35,886 bases of DNA, taken from contig NHDZ02000142.1 of assembly GCA_002170485.2 (NCBI GenBank), positions 1-35,886 of the forward strand. The letters run 5' to 3'. The position numbers were made by a program, and so were the translations under genes. Under the pieces are notes generated by a model. It had not been told where the DNA came from. It ran no database searches and saw only the letters and a program-made list of their open reading frames with translations. Every line of letters starts with the position of its first letter. The first letter of the stretch is position 1. Of the stretch, positions 7,691 to 15,096 are shown piece by piece. This DNA is from MED660 sp002691025. GTDB taxonomy: Bacteria; Myxococcota_A; UBA9160; UBA4427.

Positions 7691-9970
7691 TCGGCGAGTG
7701 CGAGCACCGCGCCGGTCAAGCCGGCCGATCGCCCCCCGGTTTCCGCGCGCAAGAAATCGACCGAGGGCGGGGCTGGGCCTCCGGCGACGCCCCGGGAACG
7801 GGCTGTTTCGACTCCGGGTTCATCGAGCACGCCGAGCCGCGAGACTGCAGGTTCACACTCCCAGGCCCCAGCGCCTCGCGCAGGGGGGGCGGACCAGGCC
7901 GGTCGTCGACGTGAGGGATCTGAGTCGACGGGGGAAGGCGGCGGTTCCGGCCATGAGCGTTCGACCGAGGGCGGAAGGTCTTCCGGTCGATCTCGTGGAA
8001 GTGGTCGGGGACGTTCAAGGGGGCGGAATCGAAATCGGAATCGGCGTTCGCGCGGAGAACGCGGCGAAGAGGGGTCACGAGGACCCGGTCAAGGTGGGAA
8101 TGCGGAAGGCGCTTCTCAAGCCGCAGACGGCCGGGACTCGAATCGGAACCAAGAGGGTGAGTCGCGATCCGGGCGTCGCAATCGGGGGCGCCGGAACCGC
8201 GGGGGGCAACGCTCGCGCCGGGGGCGTTCGACGAATCGGAGTGAACCCCGGCCGGAAGTTCCCCGCTCGGTGGAAGCGGTGGCGATTCGTGAGCCCGAAT
8301 CGCCCGACCTCGGTACTCGCACGGAAGACATGGATGCCTTGCAGGAGTCGGGTTCGCTGGCTCGCGCCGCCGAGAGGCTGGGCATTCAACAACTCCACCC
8401 CGAGCAGGAGCGGGCCATCCTTCATTCCATGCAGGGCCGAGATGCCCTCGTGGTTCTCCCCACCGGGTATGGAAAGTCAGCCTGTTATCAGTTGCCCTCG
8501 CTGCTGCTGCCCAATCCGGTGGTTGTGGTCTCTCCGCTTCTGGCGCTTTTGGAAGACCAGACCAAGAATCTCGAGAAGCGGGGCGTGCCGGTCGTCCGGG
8601 TCGACGGAACAATACGCGGAACGGCGCGTCGCAAGGCCATGGAACGCATCGCGGAAGGCGGTCCTCTTCTGGTGATGACCACCCCGGAAACGCTGGCCGG
8701 CGAGGAATTGCGGCCGATCCTGCTTGAGACTGGAATTTCGCTTTTTGCCGTGGATGAAGCGCACTGCGCTTCCGAATGGGGGCATGATTTCCGTCCGGCC
8801 TATCTGCGCCTTCGGGAGATGTTGGAGCGCTACGGGCGCCCGCCGGTGTTGGCCCTGACCGCCACCGCCACTGAGTCGGTTCGGGAGGATCTGATCCGGA
8901 TTCTCGATCTGAACGATCCCCTCGTGATCGTGGCTTCCCCGCACCGTCCGAACCTCTGCTTTGAAGTGATCGAATGTGGAAGTACCGCGAGATTGCGGGC
9001 CCTGACGCGCCTTATCCTTCGCTTGCGCAGGCCAGGCATCATCTATTGCTCGACCACCAAGGAGGTGGATGCGGTCTGGGGCGCACTGAAGGCCATGGGG
9101 GTGCCCGCCCATCGGTATCACGGCGGAATGAAGGGCAGTGATCGGAAGGCCGAGCAGGAACTCTTCATGAAGCGCGGGCGCCGGCTCGTGATGGTGGCGA
9201 CCAGCGCATTCGGTCTCGGGATCGACAAGCCGGACATCCGGTATGTCGTGCATTTCCAGACGCCGGCTTCGCTTGAGCAGTACGTTCAGGAAGCCGGCCG
9301 GGCTGGGCGCGATGGCCGCCCCTCACACTGCATCCTGCTTCATCACTTCGACGATCGGGGCATCCATGAGTTCCTGCTGGGGCAGAGTCGGATCCGTCCT
9401 CAGCAGTTGTTCCAGTTGGTGAAGGCCCTGGCGGCCTATGTGGAGGAGGGGCGTTTTCCGGACATCATCGATCTGGCGGCCGCCTCCCAGATCGCTCAGC
9501 GCGTGACCTCGGCTGTGGTGGCGATGCTTGAATCCGCCGGCCTGGTGGAGTTGACCACAGAGAAATTTGTTCGCCCCTTGATTCCTCCGGAGGAACTCGT
9601 TGAAACCGCTCGCCGTCTGACGGAGCAGTTCCAGCGCCTTCGGAAGCTGGACACCGAGAGACTGGATTCCATCGAGGCGTACGCCACGTTCGAGAATTGT
9701 CGGGCCCAGTTTCTTCGCGCCTATTTCGGTGTGGAAGCAGGGCCGGAGTGTGGCGTCTGTGACATGTGCCGCCAGGCGGGGGAGAGGCCGGGCAGTTTCT
9801 TCGAGCCGCTCCGCAAGAAGAAGGCCAAGAAGAAGAAGGCGCGCCGGGGAGGCGCCAAGAAGCGTTCCGCCAAGAGAGGTCGCCGTCGTGGATCTCGGGG
9901 GCGCTCGGGTCGGCGTGGAGGTGCGCAGTCCTCAGGGCAGGGTACAGAGAGCACGGATTCCACGAACTGA
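7295..9970 (+). CDS. recQ: RecQ-family DNA helicase with histone-H1-like N-terminal tail
   Basis: An 891-residue ATP-dependent 3'-5' DNA helicase of recombination and repair. Residues 1-131 are almost only Lys, Ala, Pro, Thr and Ser in A-A-K-K/A-P-K-K repeats, like histone H1 C-terminal tails. Residues about 205-330 are Arg/Gly/Asn-rich (R-G-R-N-R-N-R). The core follows: Walker A P-T-G-Y-G-K-S near 389, D-E-A-H near 487, A-L-T-A-T-A-T near 519, and A-T-S-A-F-G-L-G-I-D-K-P plus Q-E-A-G-R-A-G-R-D-G as motifs V and VI. Cys802, 819, 822 and 825 have exactly the zinc-finger spacing of E. coli RecQ. About 90 residues, possibly a winged helix, sit between the core and the zinc module. No HRDC domain follows; the C-terminus is another Lys/Arg-rich tail. 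ATG 7295 follows a weak AAGAGA site. Confidence 0.93.
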   Translation: MTQKKAAKKKTAAKKTAAKKTVAKKAAAKKASAKKKAAPKKVAAKKASAKKAAPKKAAAKKTAAKKAAPKKATAKKKAAPRKAAAKKVSAKKTAAVKAAPKKAAAKKKAAVTKAVSRKTPARKTAARKVDEGSASASTAPVKPADRPPVSARKKSTEGGAGPPATPRERAVSTPGSSSTPSRETAGSHSQAPAPRAGGADQAGRRREGSESTGEGGGSGHERSTEGGRSSGRSRGSGRGRSRGRNRNRNRRSRGERGEEGSRGPGQGGNAEGASQAADGRDSNRNQEGESRSGRRNRGRRNRGGQRSRRGRSTNRSEPRPEVPRSVEAVAIREPESPDLGTRTEDMDALQESGSLARAAERLGIQQLHPEQERAILHSMQGRDALVVLPTGYGKSACYQLPSLLLPNPVVVVSPLLALLEDQTKNLEKRGVPVVRVDGTIRGTARRKAMERIAEGGPLLVMTTPETLAGEELRPILLETGISLFAVDEAHCASEWGHDFRPAYLRLREMLERYGRPPVLALTATATESVREDLIRILDLNDPLVIVASPHRPNLCFEVIECGSTARLRALTRLILRLRRPGIIYCSTTKEVDAVWGALKAMGVPAHRYHGGMKGSDRKAEQELFMKRGRRLVMVATSAFGLGIDKPDIRYVVHFQTPASLEQYVQEAGRAGRDGRPSHCILLHHFDDRGIHEFLLGQSRIRPQQLFQLVKALAAYVEEGRFPDIIDLAAASQIAQRVTSAVVAMLESAGLVELTTEKFVRPLIPPEELVETARRLTEQFQRLRKLDTERLDSIEAYATFENCRAQFLRAYFGVEAGPECGVCDMCRQAGERPGSFFEPLRKKKAKKKKARRGGAKKRSAKRGRRRGSRGRSGRRGGAQSSGQGTESTDSTN

Positions 9971-10214
9971 GCAAGGGAGTCTTCGCTCTCCTTGGTGGTG
10001 CGTTGGAAGAACCAGCCCAGGTAGCCGATTTCAAAACAGGCGACCGACTCGTCTTTGCGGGTTTCCTTTTTGCTTCATGTCACTCAAAGGACCACCCTGC
10101 GAGACGAAGACCCAGCCTGTGAGCAGGAGTAACCGGACGCATTCGATCCGTCGAGGCGCGCTTTTCATCCGATCTCCCCATTTTGTGGAGTCGGCGTACC
10201 TCCTGTTGCATTGC
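9971..10214 (+). other. Gap between recQ and the DoxX-like gene
   Basis: About 240 bases without a supportable gene. Open frames crossing it are continuations of out-of-frame shadows of recQ. No T-run terminator is evident. The next recognisable element is the -10 box at 10215. Confidence 0.5.
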
Positions 10215-10220
10215 TAGAGT
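10215..10220 (+). promoter_or_regulatory. Candidate -10 TAGAGT for the DoxX-like gene
   Basis: The octamer GCTAGAGT here recurs exactly upstream of the dehydrogenase (10698-10703) and acyl-CoA synthetase (27598-27593, minus) genes. It leaves a leader of about 35 bases with a GGAGG site. Confidence 0.5.
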
Positions 10221-10260
10221 GCCAGCGTCTATCCCATTCGCACACGGAGGATCTACCCTG

Positions 10261-10662
10261 ATGTTTTCTCTTGACGCCGAATTCCTGATCGCCCTGGCTG
10301 TGTCGATCTATCTCACGATTGTCTTCTTGCAGTCAGGTCTTGATAAGGCTTTTGATTTCTCGGGCAATCTGGCTTTTCTTTCAGAGATGTTCGAGAGCGC
10401 ACCGATCAAGCTTCCCGTGGCTCCTTTGCTTGCGTGTGTCACTCTTTTCGAATTGGCCGCCGGTGTACTTTCGGGGCTGGGTGCCCTGTCCATGGTTTTT
10501 GTGGGCAGCACGACCCTGGCCTACTGGGGGGCCATCCTTTCCTGCGTGTCCTTGCTGATGGTTCTCTCCGGTCAGCGTCTGGCGAAGGCGTACGCGGATG
10601 CGGCCGTGATTGCACCCTATTTCCTGGTCAGTTGTCTGGGGATCTACCTGTTGGGAAGCTGA
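10261..10662 (+). CDS. DoxX-like small membrane protein
   Basis: A predicted inner-membrane protein of 133 residues with four hydrophobic segments (about 8-25, 55-75, 78-98 and 112-131). The first is followed by F-L-Q-S-G-L-D-K, matching the conserved opening helix of DoxX/DoxD-like proteins (a G/S-x-x-K motif). Length also fits. The family is linked to quinone- or thiol-related redox chemistry at the membrane, but the role of this member is unknown. ATG 10261 has GGAGG ending ten bases upstream. The longer open frame starting at 10183 would include the promoter and ribosome site, so I reject it. Confidence 0.72.
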   Translation: MFSLDAEFLIALAVSIYLTIVFLQSGLDKAFDFSGNLAFLSEMFESAPIKLPVAPLLACVTLFELAAGVLSGLGALSMVFVGSTTLAYWGAILSCVSLLMVLSGQRLAKAYADAAVIAPYFLVSCLGIYLLGS

Positions 10663-10697
10663 CGGTGTCGACTTCAGCGCCCGGGATCTTCCCACGC

Positions 10698-10703
10698 TAG
10701 AGT
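10698..10703 (+). promoter_or_regulatory. Candidate -10 TAGAGT for the alcohol dehydrogenase gene
   Basis: GCTAGAGT lies 53 bases before the GTG at 10757. It is identical to the box of the preceding gene, so the two genes are probably separate transcription units despite being co-directional. Confidence 0.5.
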
Positions 10704-10756
10704 CGGAGCGAAGGAACGGGCTCTACTCTGATAGGGCCTCTTGATCCGGAGGTGTT

Positions 10757-11782
10757 GTGACCCAGCAGTTACAAGCTCAGATTCATGCACCGGATGATGT
10801 CAGGCTGGATTCCGTGGTTTTGCCCGAGCCGGGGCCGCACGATGCGGTGGTTCGCGTCGCGGCGTGCGGGATCTGTGGCTCTGATGTGGGTTACCTGAAG
10901 CTGGGTGGCATGATGGGGCCGACGGGGACGCCCATGCCCATCGGGCATGAGTTCTCGGGTACGGTGGAAGCCGTGGGTCGGGAGGTCCAGGGCGTGCTTC
11001 CGGGAGACCGGGTCGTTGTGGATCCGCAGGGAGCGGCGAACCAGATCGGAAACGGAGGCACGGAGGGCGCCTTTACACCCCGCATCCTGGTCCGGAACGT
11101 GACCGAAGGGCGTTGTCTGATTCCGATTCCCGATTCTCTTCCCTTTGAGTTGGCGGCCCTGGCCGAGCCTCTCGGCGTGGGGATGCAGGCGGTCAATCGA
11201 TCGCGCGCACAGGCCGGCGAGAAGGCGGTGGTCTTCGGGGCCGGTCCCATCGGGCTTGCGGCGGTGGCGACCCTGCACCAGCGCGGCATCGAGGAGATCG
11301 TGGCGGTGGATTTTTCGAATACCCGTCTCTCCGTGGCCCGGGAACTGGGCGCGGCGCACGGCTTCAATCCGGCGGAAGGCAAGATCTGGCCTCGGATTCG
11401 CGAGGCGCATGGCGAGAGCGAGGTCTACGGGAATCCGGCGGCGGCCACGGAGATCTACATCGAGGCGTCCGGGGCTCCGGATGTCATTCCCGAGATCATC
11501 GGTCGCGCTTGTTCGGGGGCCCGGGTGTCTGTGGTGGCGCTCCATCGCCAGGAGGTCCCGATCAGCTTCCTGAACGTGATGATGAAGGAGATCGAGTTGA
11601 TCGGCTCCATTGCCCAGCCTCCGAATTGGGATGATATGCTTGAAATGCTGGTGGCCTGCGACCTCGCGCCCATGATCACCCATCACTTCGAACTGGAGCG
11701 TTTTGGCGAGGCCATGGCGGTGGCTCAGGATCCAGATGCCGGAGCCAAGGTGATGATCCATATGGATTCTGAGACCGATTGA
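10757..11782 (+). CDS. Medium-chain alcohol dehydrogenase (threonine/polyol dehydrogenase-like)
   Basis: A 341-residue NAD(P)-dependent zinc dehydrogenase. Catalytic-zinc ligands are visible as C40 in C-G-I-C-G-S-D, H64-E65 in G-H-E, and the glutamate of A-L-A-E-P-L-G-V. The Rossmann motif is G-A-G-P-I-G-L-A-A near residue 162. The structural-zinc lobe, normally four clustered cysteines near residues 90-110, is absent: that stretch reads D-P-Q-G-A-A-N-Q-I-G with no cysteine. The GTG start is supported by GGAGG (10748-10752) four bases upstream. The substrate could be a secondary alcohol, a sugar alcohol or threonine; sequence alone does not decide. Confidence 0.88.
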   Translation: MTQQLQAQIHAPDDVRLDSVVLPEPGPHDAVVRVAACGICGSDVGYLKLGGMMGPTGTPMPIGHEFSGTVEAVGREVQGVLPGDRVVVDPQGAANQIGNGGTEGAFTPRILVRNVTEGRCLIPIPDSLPFELAALAEPLGVGMQAVNRSRAQAGEKAVVFGAGPIGLAAVATLHQRGIEEIVAVDFSNTRLSVARELGAAHGFNPAEGKIWPRIREAHGESEVYGNPAAATEIYIEASGAPDVIPEIIGRACSGARVSVVALHRQEVPISFLNVMMKEIELIGSIAQPPNWDDMLEMLVACDLAPMITHHFELERFGEAMAVAQDPDAGAKVMIHMDSETD

Positions 11783-11845
11783 TGCTCGGATGCGGCGCGC
11801 ACCCACCCTGTGGATCCAGGAACTGAAATTCGCTCTCCTCTCCTG

Positions 11846-11860
11846 TAGCCTCTGGCGTAC
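11846..11860 (+). promoter_or_regulatory. Leaderless promoter of the glycosyltransferase gene
   Basis: TAGCCT (11846-11851) is separated by 9 bases from ATG 11861. No Shine-Dalgarno sequence lies between, so transcription probably starts at or very near the ATG. Confidence 0.5.
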
Positions 11861-13021
11861 ATGAAAATCCTGATGCTAAACGAGCGGGATCGGACCCACC
11901 CCCTGGCAGGGGGCGTGGAGGTCCATCTCGACGAGCTGGCCGGCCGACTGGCCGAGCGGCACGGCATCGAGACCACAGTGCTCTGCTCGGGCTATGACGG
12001 GGCCCTGCCAGAAGAGACACGCAACGGCGTTCACTATCTACGGTTCGGCAATCGCTTCTCCTACTACGCGAAGCTCCCTGCGCGCGCCCGGGCCTGCTGG
12101 CGTACCGGGGAGTATGACCTGGTGGTTGAAAACCTCTGCAAGCTGCTTTTCTTCTCGCAACTCTATCTACCTCGGGCACCTCACCTGGCTCTGGTCCACC
12201 ATCTCTTCGGCTTGTCGGCTTTCCGGCAGGTTCCGATCCCCATTGCGGCCTACGTGGCTCTCACCGAGTCGCTGTTGCCTGTGTTGTATCGGCGCTGGCC
12301 CTATGTGGTGGTTTCTCCGAGTACCCGGGACGACCTCCGGGCTCGCTTCCTGCCGGGGGACCAGATCCGCGTGATTCCCAACGGGTTGGACCATGCGCTC
12401 TATCGAAGGGATGAATCCGTGGAGGTGGAACCGGGGCTGGTTCTTTTCGTGGGTCGGCTGGAGTACTACAAGGGCGTGGACGTGCTGCTTGACGCTTGGG
12501 AGTCACTGGCTCGCTCGCGCCCCGATGCGCGTCTTGTGTTGGTGGGTTCAGGGACAGCGGAAGCCGATCTGCGCGCCCGTCTGGAGGGCAGGGCCCATAC
12601 GGGTTCGGTCCACTTCGAGGGCTTTGTTTCTGAAGAGGAGAAGGTGCGCTGGCTGCAAAGAGCGGAGGTCCTGGTCCAGCCCTCCCATAAAGAGGGCTGG
12701 GGGCTGACTGTGCTCGAGGCCAACGCCTGTGGGACGCCCGTGGTGGCGACCCGGGTCCCCGGCCTCCAGGATTCCGTTCAGCATGACGAAACCGGTCTCC
12801 TGGTGGAGGGAGGCGACCACGAGGCCCTGGCTCAGGCCATCGGCCGGATCCTGGCGGATCCGTCTTTGCGCGATCATCTTGTCCAGGGCGCGCTTGAGTG
12901 GGCGGACCGGTTTTCGTGGGACGCCGTGGCCGATGCCTTTGCGGTGGTGTTGAGTGCGGCGGCGCGTCGCGAAACGTTGCCGGAGGTTCCAGACTTCCTC
13001 GCGCCTTCCGACCGGGTCTAG
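11861..13021 (+). CDS. Glycosyltransferase family 4
   Basis: A 386-residue GT-B retaining glycosyltransferase, expected to act on the cytoplasmic face of the membrane and transfer a sugar from a nucleotide donor. The N-terminal domain contains H-P-L-A-G-G-V-E-V-H, the glycine-rich acceptor-side loop of GT4 enzymes. The C-terminal domain starts at L-F-V-G-R-L-E-Y-Y-K-G-V-D and contains P-S-H-K-E-G-W-G-L-T-V-L-E-A-N-A-C-G, which holds the E-x7-E donor-binding signature, followed by G-T-P-V-V-A-T. The sugar is unknown. Together with the convergent epimerase it may serve surface polysaccharide or glycolipid synthesis. The two genes share a four-base stop overlap (CTAG). Confidence 0.92.
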   Translation: MKILMLNERDRTHPLAGGVEVHLDELAGRLAERHGIETTVLCSGYDGALPEETRNGVHYLRFGNRFSYYAKLPARARACWRTGEYDLVVENLCKLLFFSQLYLPRAPHLALVHHLFGLSAFRQVPIPIAAYVALTESLLPVLYRRWPYVVVSPSTRDDLRARFLPGDQIRVIPNGLDHALYRRDESVEVEPGLVLFVGRLEYYKGVDVLLDAWESLARSRPDARLVLVGSGTAEADLRARLEGRAHTGSVHFEGFVSEEEKVRWLQRAEVLVQPSHKEGWGLTVLEANACGTPVVATRVPGLQDSVQHDETGLLVEGGDHEALAQAIGRILADPSLRDHLVQGALEWADRFSWDAVADAFAVVLSAAARRETLPEVPDFLAPSDRV

Positions 13022-14106
13022 AGCGCTTCGATGCGTTCCAGCAACTGGTCTTCAAACCCGAAGTCGAATTCAACGCTCTGGTCTCGACCGCTGGATTGCA
13101 TCCATTCCCAGGTCTCCTCCACGGCCGCGCGAAAGGTGTACTCGGGTTGCCATCCGGTGTCTTCTTTCAGGCGGTCGATGCTGAAGAACACGCTTCGGTC
13201 CCAGTGATGGACATTGGGGGCCAGACGCTGGATGATGCGGTTGACCTGGAAAAGGGCTTCCCCTCTCGGATCTCTCTTGGCACCGGTGTCGACCTTGACC
13301 TGCATGGTCTGGTCGGAGAGTGAGATCTTGCCCGCGTAGATGTCGTCCATGACTTCGGCTGGAATCGAGACTTTCTGGATGGAATCGGGGTCGAGGCCCA
13401 TGACTTCGGCGAATGTATCCACGTAGCCTTCGTCGCTGAACGTGTCGGCGCCCGTCATGTTGTAGCGTTTTCCGAAGGTGTTCTGCTTCTGCATCATGGC
13501 GCGCAAGGCTCGGGCCTCATCGCGTACGTACCCGACCTGATGCACGGTCCGTCCCCGCCCGGGCAACATGACCTTCCGGCCCAGGAGCAGTCGCTTGAAC
13601 ATGCGCTGTTCACGTTCCGGGATGATGTTGTGCGGGCCGAAGACCATGGAGAAGGCCGCGATGCTGGCGGGGAAACGTCGCGTTCGCCAGGCTTCCCAGA
13701 GGAGGTCTTCGCACAGGAGTTTGTTGAGTCCGTAGGCGTTCTGGTCAGGCCCTCTTTCCACCGGGTGACTTTCGGTGATGGGCAGTAGATCTGTCTGCGC
13801 ATAGATCACCGTGGAACTGGCAAAGATATAATGGCCCGTCCGACCTTCCAGGGCCTCGATCATGGTGGCCACGTCTTCCGGGCGGTAGGCGCTGATGTCG
13901 TAGACACAATCCCAGTCCTGGCCTTGCAGGGTGGATTTCAGGGCCGCGTGATCGCTGCGATCGCACACCAGGCGCCGGACGCCTGCGGGCAGGGAAGCCT
14001 CGGTCTTGCCCCGATTGAGGATCGTGACTTCGTGCCCGGCTCTCATGAGTTCGTGAACCAGGGCGAGTCCGTTGAACTGGGTTCCGCCCATGACGAGTAC
14101 GTTCAT
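13018..14106 (-). CDS. NAD-dependent epimerase/dehydratase (extended SDR)
   Basis: A 362-residue extended short-chain dehydrogenase. It opens with V-L-V-M-G-G-T-Q-F-N-G, the G-x-x-G-x-x-G nucleotide loop, and has F-A-S-S-T-V-I-Y and the catalytic Y-G-L-N-K near residue 145 (YxxxK). The acceptor is probably a nucleotide-sugar. Family resemblance to chloroplast-type mRNA-binding/epimerase proteins (G-G-T-x-F-x-G opening) is also possible. AAAGGGG lies just before ATG 14106. It lies downstream of the amino-acid-binding lipoprotein gene on the same strand, with a 90-base gap containing the hairpin CGGGAG-loop-CTCCCG (14167-14182). Confidence 0.88.
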   Translation of the reverse strand: MNVLVMGGTQFNGLALVHELMRAGHEVTILNRGKTEASLPAGVRRLVCDRSDHAALKSTLQGQDWDCVYDISAYRPEDVATMIEALEGRTGHYIFASSTVIYAQTDLLPITESHPVERGPDQNAYGLNKLLCEDLLWEAWRTRRFPASIAAFSMVFGPHNIIPEREQRMFKRLLLGRKVMLPGRGRTVHQVGYVRDEARALRAMMQKQNTFGKRYNMTGADTFSDEGYVDTFAEVMGLDPDSIQKVSIPAEVMDDIYAGKISLSDQTMQVKVDTGAKRDPRGEALFQVNRIIQRLAPNVHHWDRSVFFSIDRLKEDTGWQPEYTFRAAVEETWEWMQSSGRDQSVEFDFGFEDQLLERIEAL

Positions 14107-14166
14107 GTTATTTCCCCTTTCCCCGATTCAGGTCTCCTGGGGTTCGCGTGACCAGGCCCCGATGCT

Positions 14167-14182
14167 CGGGAGCCCACTCCCG
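14167..14182 (-). terminator. Small GC hairpin after the binding-protein gene
   Basis: CGGGAG (14167-14172) pairs with CTCCCG (14177-14182) around a 4-base loop, 15 bases beyond the stop of the minus-strand lipoprotein gene. There is no T-run, so it may be a weak terminator or attenuator before the epimerase gene. Confidence 0.25.
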
Positions 14183-14196
14183 GTGACTTCGGCTTA

Positions 14197-15027
14197 TCAA
14201 GGCAGTTCTGCGAGCCACGCGTCGTTGTTCAGCCATCGGGCCTCGAGTTGTTCCATCGCGCCGGTGCCCTCGAGGATTCCGATGTAGTTCTCCACGAGAT
14301 TCAGGAAGAGGGGATCGTTGGCAGGCAGAGCCGCCCCGATGGGTTCAAAAGTGAACGGAGACTCCAGGGTGATCAGATCCGCGTTCGGGTGGCGAAGGAC
14401 GGCCACCACGCAAACGGGTAGATCGGCCACCATGGCATCGACCTTGCCGTCGATCACAGCGGCCACGGCGAGATCGGTGGTCGGGGTCGCGATGAGTCGG
14501 GCGGTGGGAACGGATTGCCGGATGAAGGCCTCACTGGTGGATCCAGCCAGGGCGGACAGCCGGATGCCCGTCATGTTGATGTCCTTGACTTCGTCGGCCT
14601 GACCCAGCGCTTTGGAGCGCGTCAGGATCGCCTTGCCCGATATGAAGTAGGGCCCCACAAAGGCCACGCGTGCGTTTCGCGCCGTGGTCATCGTGACCTG
14701 GGAGAGGACGATGTCCACCTCTCCCTTCTCCAGCGCTTTGAGGAGTTCGCCGAAGGGTTTCTTGTCGAATTCGGCTCTCACCCCCATGCTGTCGGCGAGG
14801 GCGTTGGCGAGATCGGCCTCCATCCCGATGATCTGTCCCTTGGCGGTGGTCATGTTGAAGGGCGGTTGATCGCCGGACATGCCCACGCGCAGAATGCCGG
14901 TCTGGAAGATGCGATCCAGAACCGGGGAGTTCGACGCGGCCTTCTGGGGATCCTGGTTCGAGGTCTTGCATCCAAGGGCTCCCAGAACCAGACCGAGGCT
15001 GACGATCAATGCGGCGAGACGTTTCAT
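14197..15027 (-). CDS. Amino-acid ABC transporter-type solute-binding lipoprotein (family 3)
   Basis: A 276-residue periplasmic binding protein anchored as a lipoprotein. The signal runs M-K-R-L-A-A-L-I-V and ends in lipobox L-G-A-L-G-C with Cys20. The mature part opens with L-R-V-G-M-S-G-D-Q-P-P-F-N-M, then G-M-E-A-D-L-A-N-A-L, the classic opening of polar amino-acid binding proteins. V-D-I-V-L-S-Q-V-T-M-T and R-N-A-R-V-A-F-V-G-P-Y follow in the expected order. ATG 15027 has GGGAGAA upstream. No permease or ATPase gene is adjacent, so this is an orphan component. It may partner a transporter elsewhere or a sensor. The ligand is not predictable. Confidence 0.9.
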   Translation of the reverse strand: MKRLAALIVSLGLVLGALGCKTSNQDPQKAASNSPVLDRIFQTGILRVGMSGDQPPFNMTTAKGQIIGMEADLANALADSMGVRAEFDKKPFGELLKALEKGEVDIVLSQVTMTTARNARVAFVGPYFISGKAILTRSKALGQADEVKDINMTGIRLSALAGSTSEAFIRQSVPTARLIATPTTDLAVAAVIDGKVDAMVADLPVCVVAVLRHPNADLITLESPFTFEPIGAALPANDPLFLNLVENYIGILEGTGAMEQLEARWLNNDAWLAELP

Positions 15028-15096
15028 CCTGTTCTCCCTATCGAGTGGGACCTGTTGAAGAGGGACCCCGTCCTTGTGGCTTGACGGCCGCGGTGA

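Noticed and set aside
7228..7830. 200-codon Ala/Phe-rich minus-strand open frame
   Set aside because: It is the antisense shadow of the Lys/Ala repeats; AAG codons read backwards give no stops.
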